From NCBI RefSeq assembly GCF_041060425.1, contig NZ_JAULBC010000003.1:372001-436000 (forward strand): 64,000 nucleotides of DNA, read 5' to 3'. Position 1 is the first letter of the stretch. Each line of letters begins with the position of its first letter. The notes below the pieces were generated by a model, which worked only from the letters and a program-made list of their open reading frames with translations, searched no databases and was not told the origin of the DNA. This DNA comes from Danxiaibacter flavus. GTDB taxonomy: Bacteria > Bacteroidota > Bacteroidia > Chitinophagales > Chitinophagaceae. A program made the position numbers and the translations under genes. Of the stretch, positions 62,753 through 64,000 are shown in pieces.

Positions 62753-64000
62753 ATGAAAAAACATTTCCGCAATGGAGTGTGGTTTTTACTGCTTTTTCCT
62801 ATCCTCACTTTTGCTCAGCAAACGCCTGAGCCATTAATTAACTCAACACTTACAGGAACCATTATTGACAGCAGGGCAAAGACTCCGCTGGATGGCGCTA
62901 CCGTACACATAAAAGGCACTACACATGAAGTGTTAACCGATAGCAAGGGCAAGTTTAGTTTTCGCACAGGACAAAAGCTTCCCTTTACTTTACTCATTAA
63001 TTATGTTGGCTACCAGCCTTTGGAAATAATTGTCAATGATCCGGTAGTAACTATCACGTTACAGGAATCTCAAACTCAGTTAAACGAAGTAGTTGTAGTA
63101 GGTTATGGAACGCAACGGAAAAGTGACATATCCGGTTCCGTAGCAAGTGTTCCAAAAAACGTCTTATCTCAACCGACAGCATCTTTTGACAATCTTTTGC
63201 AAGGTGCAGTTTCCGGCGTTTCTGTAACGCAGAGTTCAGGACAGCCGGGAAGCACAGCTACCATCCGGGTGCGCGGCGGCAACTCCATCAGCTTTGGTAA
63301 CGACCCCTTGTATGTAATTGATGGATTTATTGTTTACAATAACAATAGCTATACAAATTCCGGTGCAACAAGCGGAGCCACTGTAAATGCGCTTTCCACC
63401 ATTAACCCGTCTGACATCGAGTCTATTGAGGTATTGAAAGACGCATCTGCAACGGCTATCTATGGTTCACGTGGTGCTAATGGAGTAGTACTTATCACCA
63501 CGAAGCGAGGCAAAAAAGGCCGGGATGAAATCTCCTATAGTGGTTATTATGGCGTACAGCAGGCAACTAATAAAAAGAAATTGCTGAACGCTTCGCAGTG
63601 GGCGTCATTGGTGAATGACATCAACATTAGCGATAATGTTCCGAAAACTTATACTGATTCAGCAATCGCTGCACTTGGCGAAGGATATGACTGGCAAAGC
63701 GCCGGCTTGCGGGATGGTGCTATCCAGAATCATGAGCTTTCCTTCTCCGGCGGCGATGACAAAACACGCTACCTTGTTTCCGGAAATTATTTCAACCAGG
63801 AAGGGATTGTGCTTAATACCGGTTTTAAAAGGTATTCCGGCAGGGTGAACTACGAGCGCAATTTATCCGACAGGTTTAAGATCTCGGTAAACATTTTCGG
63901 CAGCAGCTCTACACAGGATGAAACTTCCAATGCTAACGGTCCTGCATTTGCGACGCTTTTACAAACTGTTCCCCTCGTGCCGATCAAAAATGCAGATGGC
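62753..64000 (+). CDS. SusC/RagA TonB-linked outer membrane porin (partial, cut by window end)
   Basis: 416 codons are visible without a stop. MKKHFRNGVWFLLLFPILTFAQ is the signal peptide; no STN domain is present. A carboxypeptidase-D-like domain (about 32-105, LTGTIIDSRAKTPLDGATVHIKG) is followed by the TonB plug: LNEVVVVGYGTQRKSDISGSVASV, PLYVIDGFIV, IEVLKDASATAIYGSRGANGVVLITTKRG, then the first barrel strands. Without STN it is not expected to signal to a FecR. Its long leader, with operator-like promoter and poly-Cys peptide, points to control by sulfur or cysteine supply; a SusD gene is expected just outside the window. Confidence 0.93.
   Translation, partial: MKKHFRNGVWFLLLFPILTFAQQTPEPLINSTLTGTIIDSRAKTPLDGATVHIKGTTHEVLTDSKGKFSFRTGQKLPFTLLINYVGYQPLEIIVNDPVVTITLQESQTQLNEVVVVGYGTQRKSDISGSVASVPKNVLSQPTASFDNLLQGAVSGVSVTQSSGQPGSTATIRVRGGNSISFGNDPLYVIDGFIVYNNNSYTNSGATSGATVNALSTINPSDIESIEVLKDASATAIYGSRGANGVVLITTKRGKKGRDEISYSGYYGVQQATNKKKLLNASQWASLVNDINISDNVPKTYTDSAIAALGEGYDWQSAGLRDGAIQNHELSFSGGDDKTRYLVSGNYFNQEGIVLNTGFKRYSGRVNYERNLSDRFKISVNIFGSSSTQDETSNANGPAFATLLQTVPLVPIKNADG

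Noticed and set aside
1..64000. Search for tRNA, rRNA, integrase, transposase or phage genes
   Set aside because: No recognisable T-arm or anticodon-arm pattern, rRNA core sequence, recombinase motif or phage structural gene was seen on either strand.

Overview
The window comes from a chromosome of a Bacteroidota bacterium, most likely family Chitinophagaceae. Evidence: three SusC/RagA TonB-linked porins (two with a SusD partner), two FecI-type sigma / FecR anti-sigma pairs, a type IX secretion sorting domain, Bacteroidota -7 boxes of the form TAnnTTTG, AAA-rich ribosome sites, a DUF983 protein, and many lipoprotein or Sec signal peptides. No rRNA, tRNA, CRISPR array, phage or transposase gene was recognised.

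Layout. 65-3242 (minus): a small Cys-motif membrane protein, then a ceramidase-like and a GH71/99-like secreted hydrolase. 3534-12692 (plus): sigma, FecR, SusC, SusD, AraC regulator, DUF983. 13137-18950: a stress and repair neighbourhood with VOC protein, UspA, DUF892 ferritin-like protein, a Fpg/Nei glycosylase with a zincless finger, PEBP protein and KTSC protein. 19191-25592: siderophore-type TonB receptor, 2-hydroxyacid dehydrogenase, aldo/keto reductase, DinB-like and SRPBCC proteins. 26025-28646 (minus): a large T9SS-exported esterase with five PKD-like repeats. 29276-44713 (plus): second sigma/FecR/SusC/SusD set followed by S9 peptidase, N-acetylmuramoyl-L-alanine amidase, three serine hydrolases and a trans-sulfuration PLP enzyme, which reads as a peptide or muropeptide utilisation locus. 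44927-48132: Ku and LigD, a complete two-gene end-joining system. 48619-61744: esterase fusion, HGSNAT-like membrane protein, patatin with membrane insertion, ThuA/sugar-dehydrogenase/cytochrome c fusion, GH76, methyltransferase, hemerythrin. 62171-64000: a promoter with an operator-like inverted repeat, a poly-cysteine leader ORF, and a third SusC cut by the window edge.

Three observations stand out. First, each of the three SusC genes has, 50-95 nt before its start, an A-run followed by a hairpin, which is an intrinsic terminator on the opposite strand. In two of them an exact antisense TAnnTTTG box sits at the start codon, predicting antisense RNAs of roughly 75-110 nt over the susC leaders. 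Second, the third SusC is preceded by a 31-codon leader ORF ending in ECCPSCCCC, which suggests cysteine- or sulfur-responsive control. Third, intergenic spaces carry arrays of 7-10 bp words, often as inverted pairs and each locus with its own word; beside three of them the 3' end of the adjacent gene has been tandemly duplicated.
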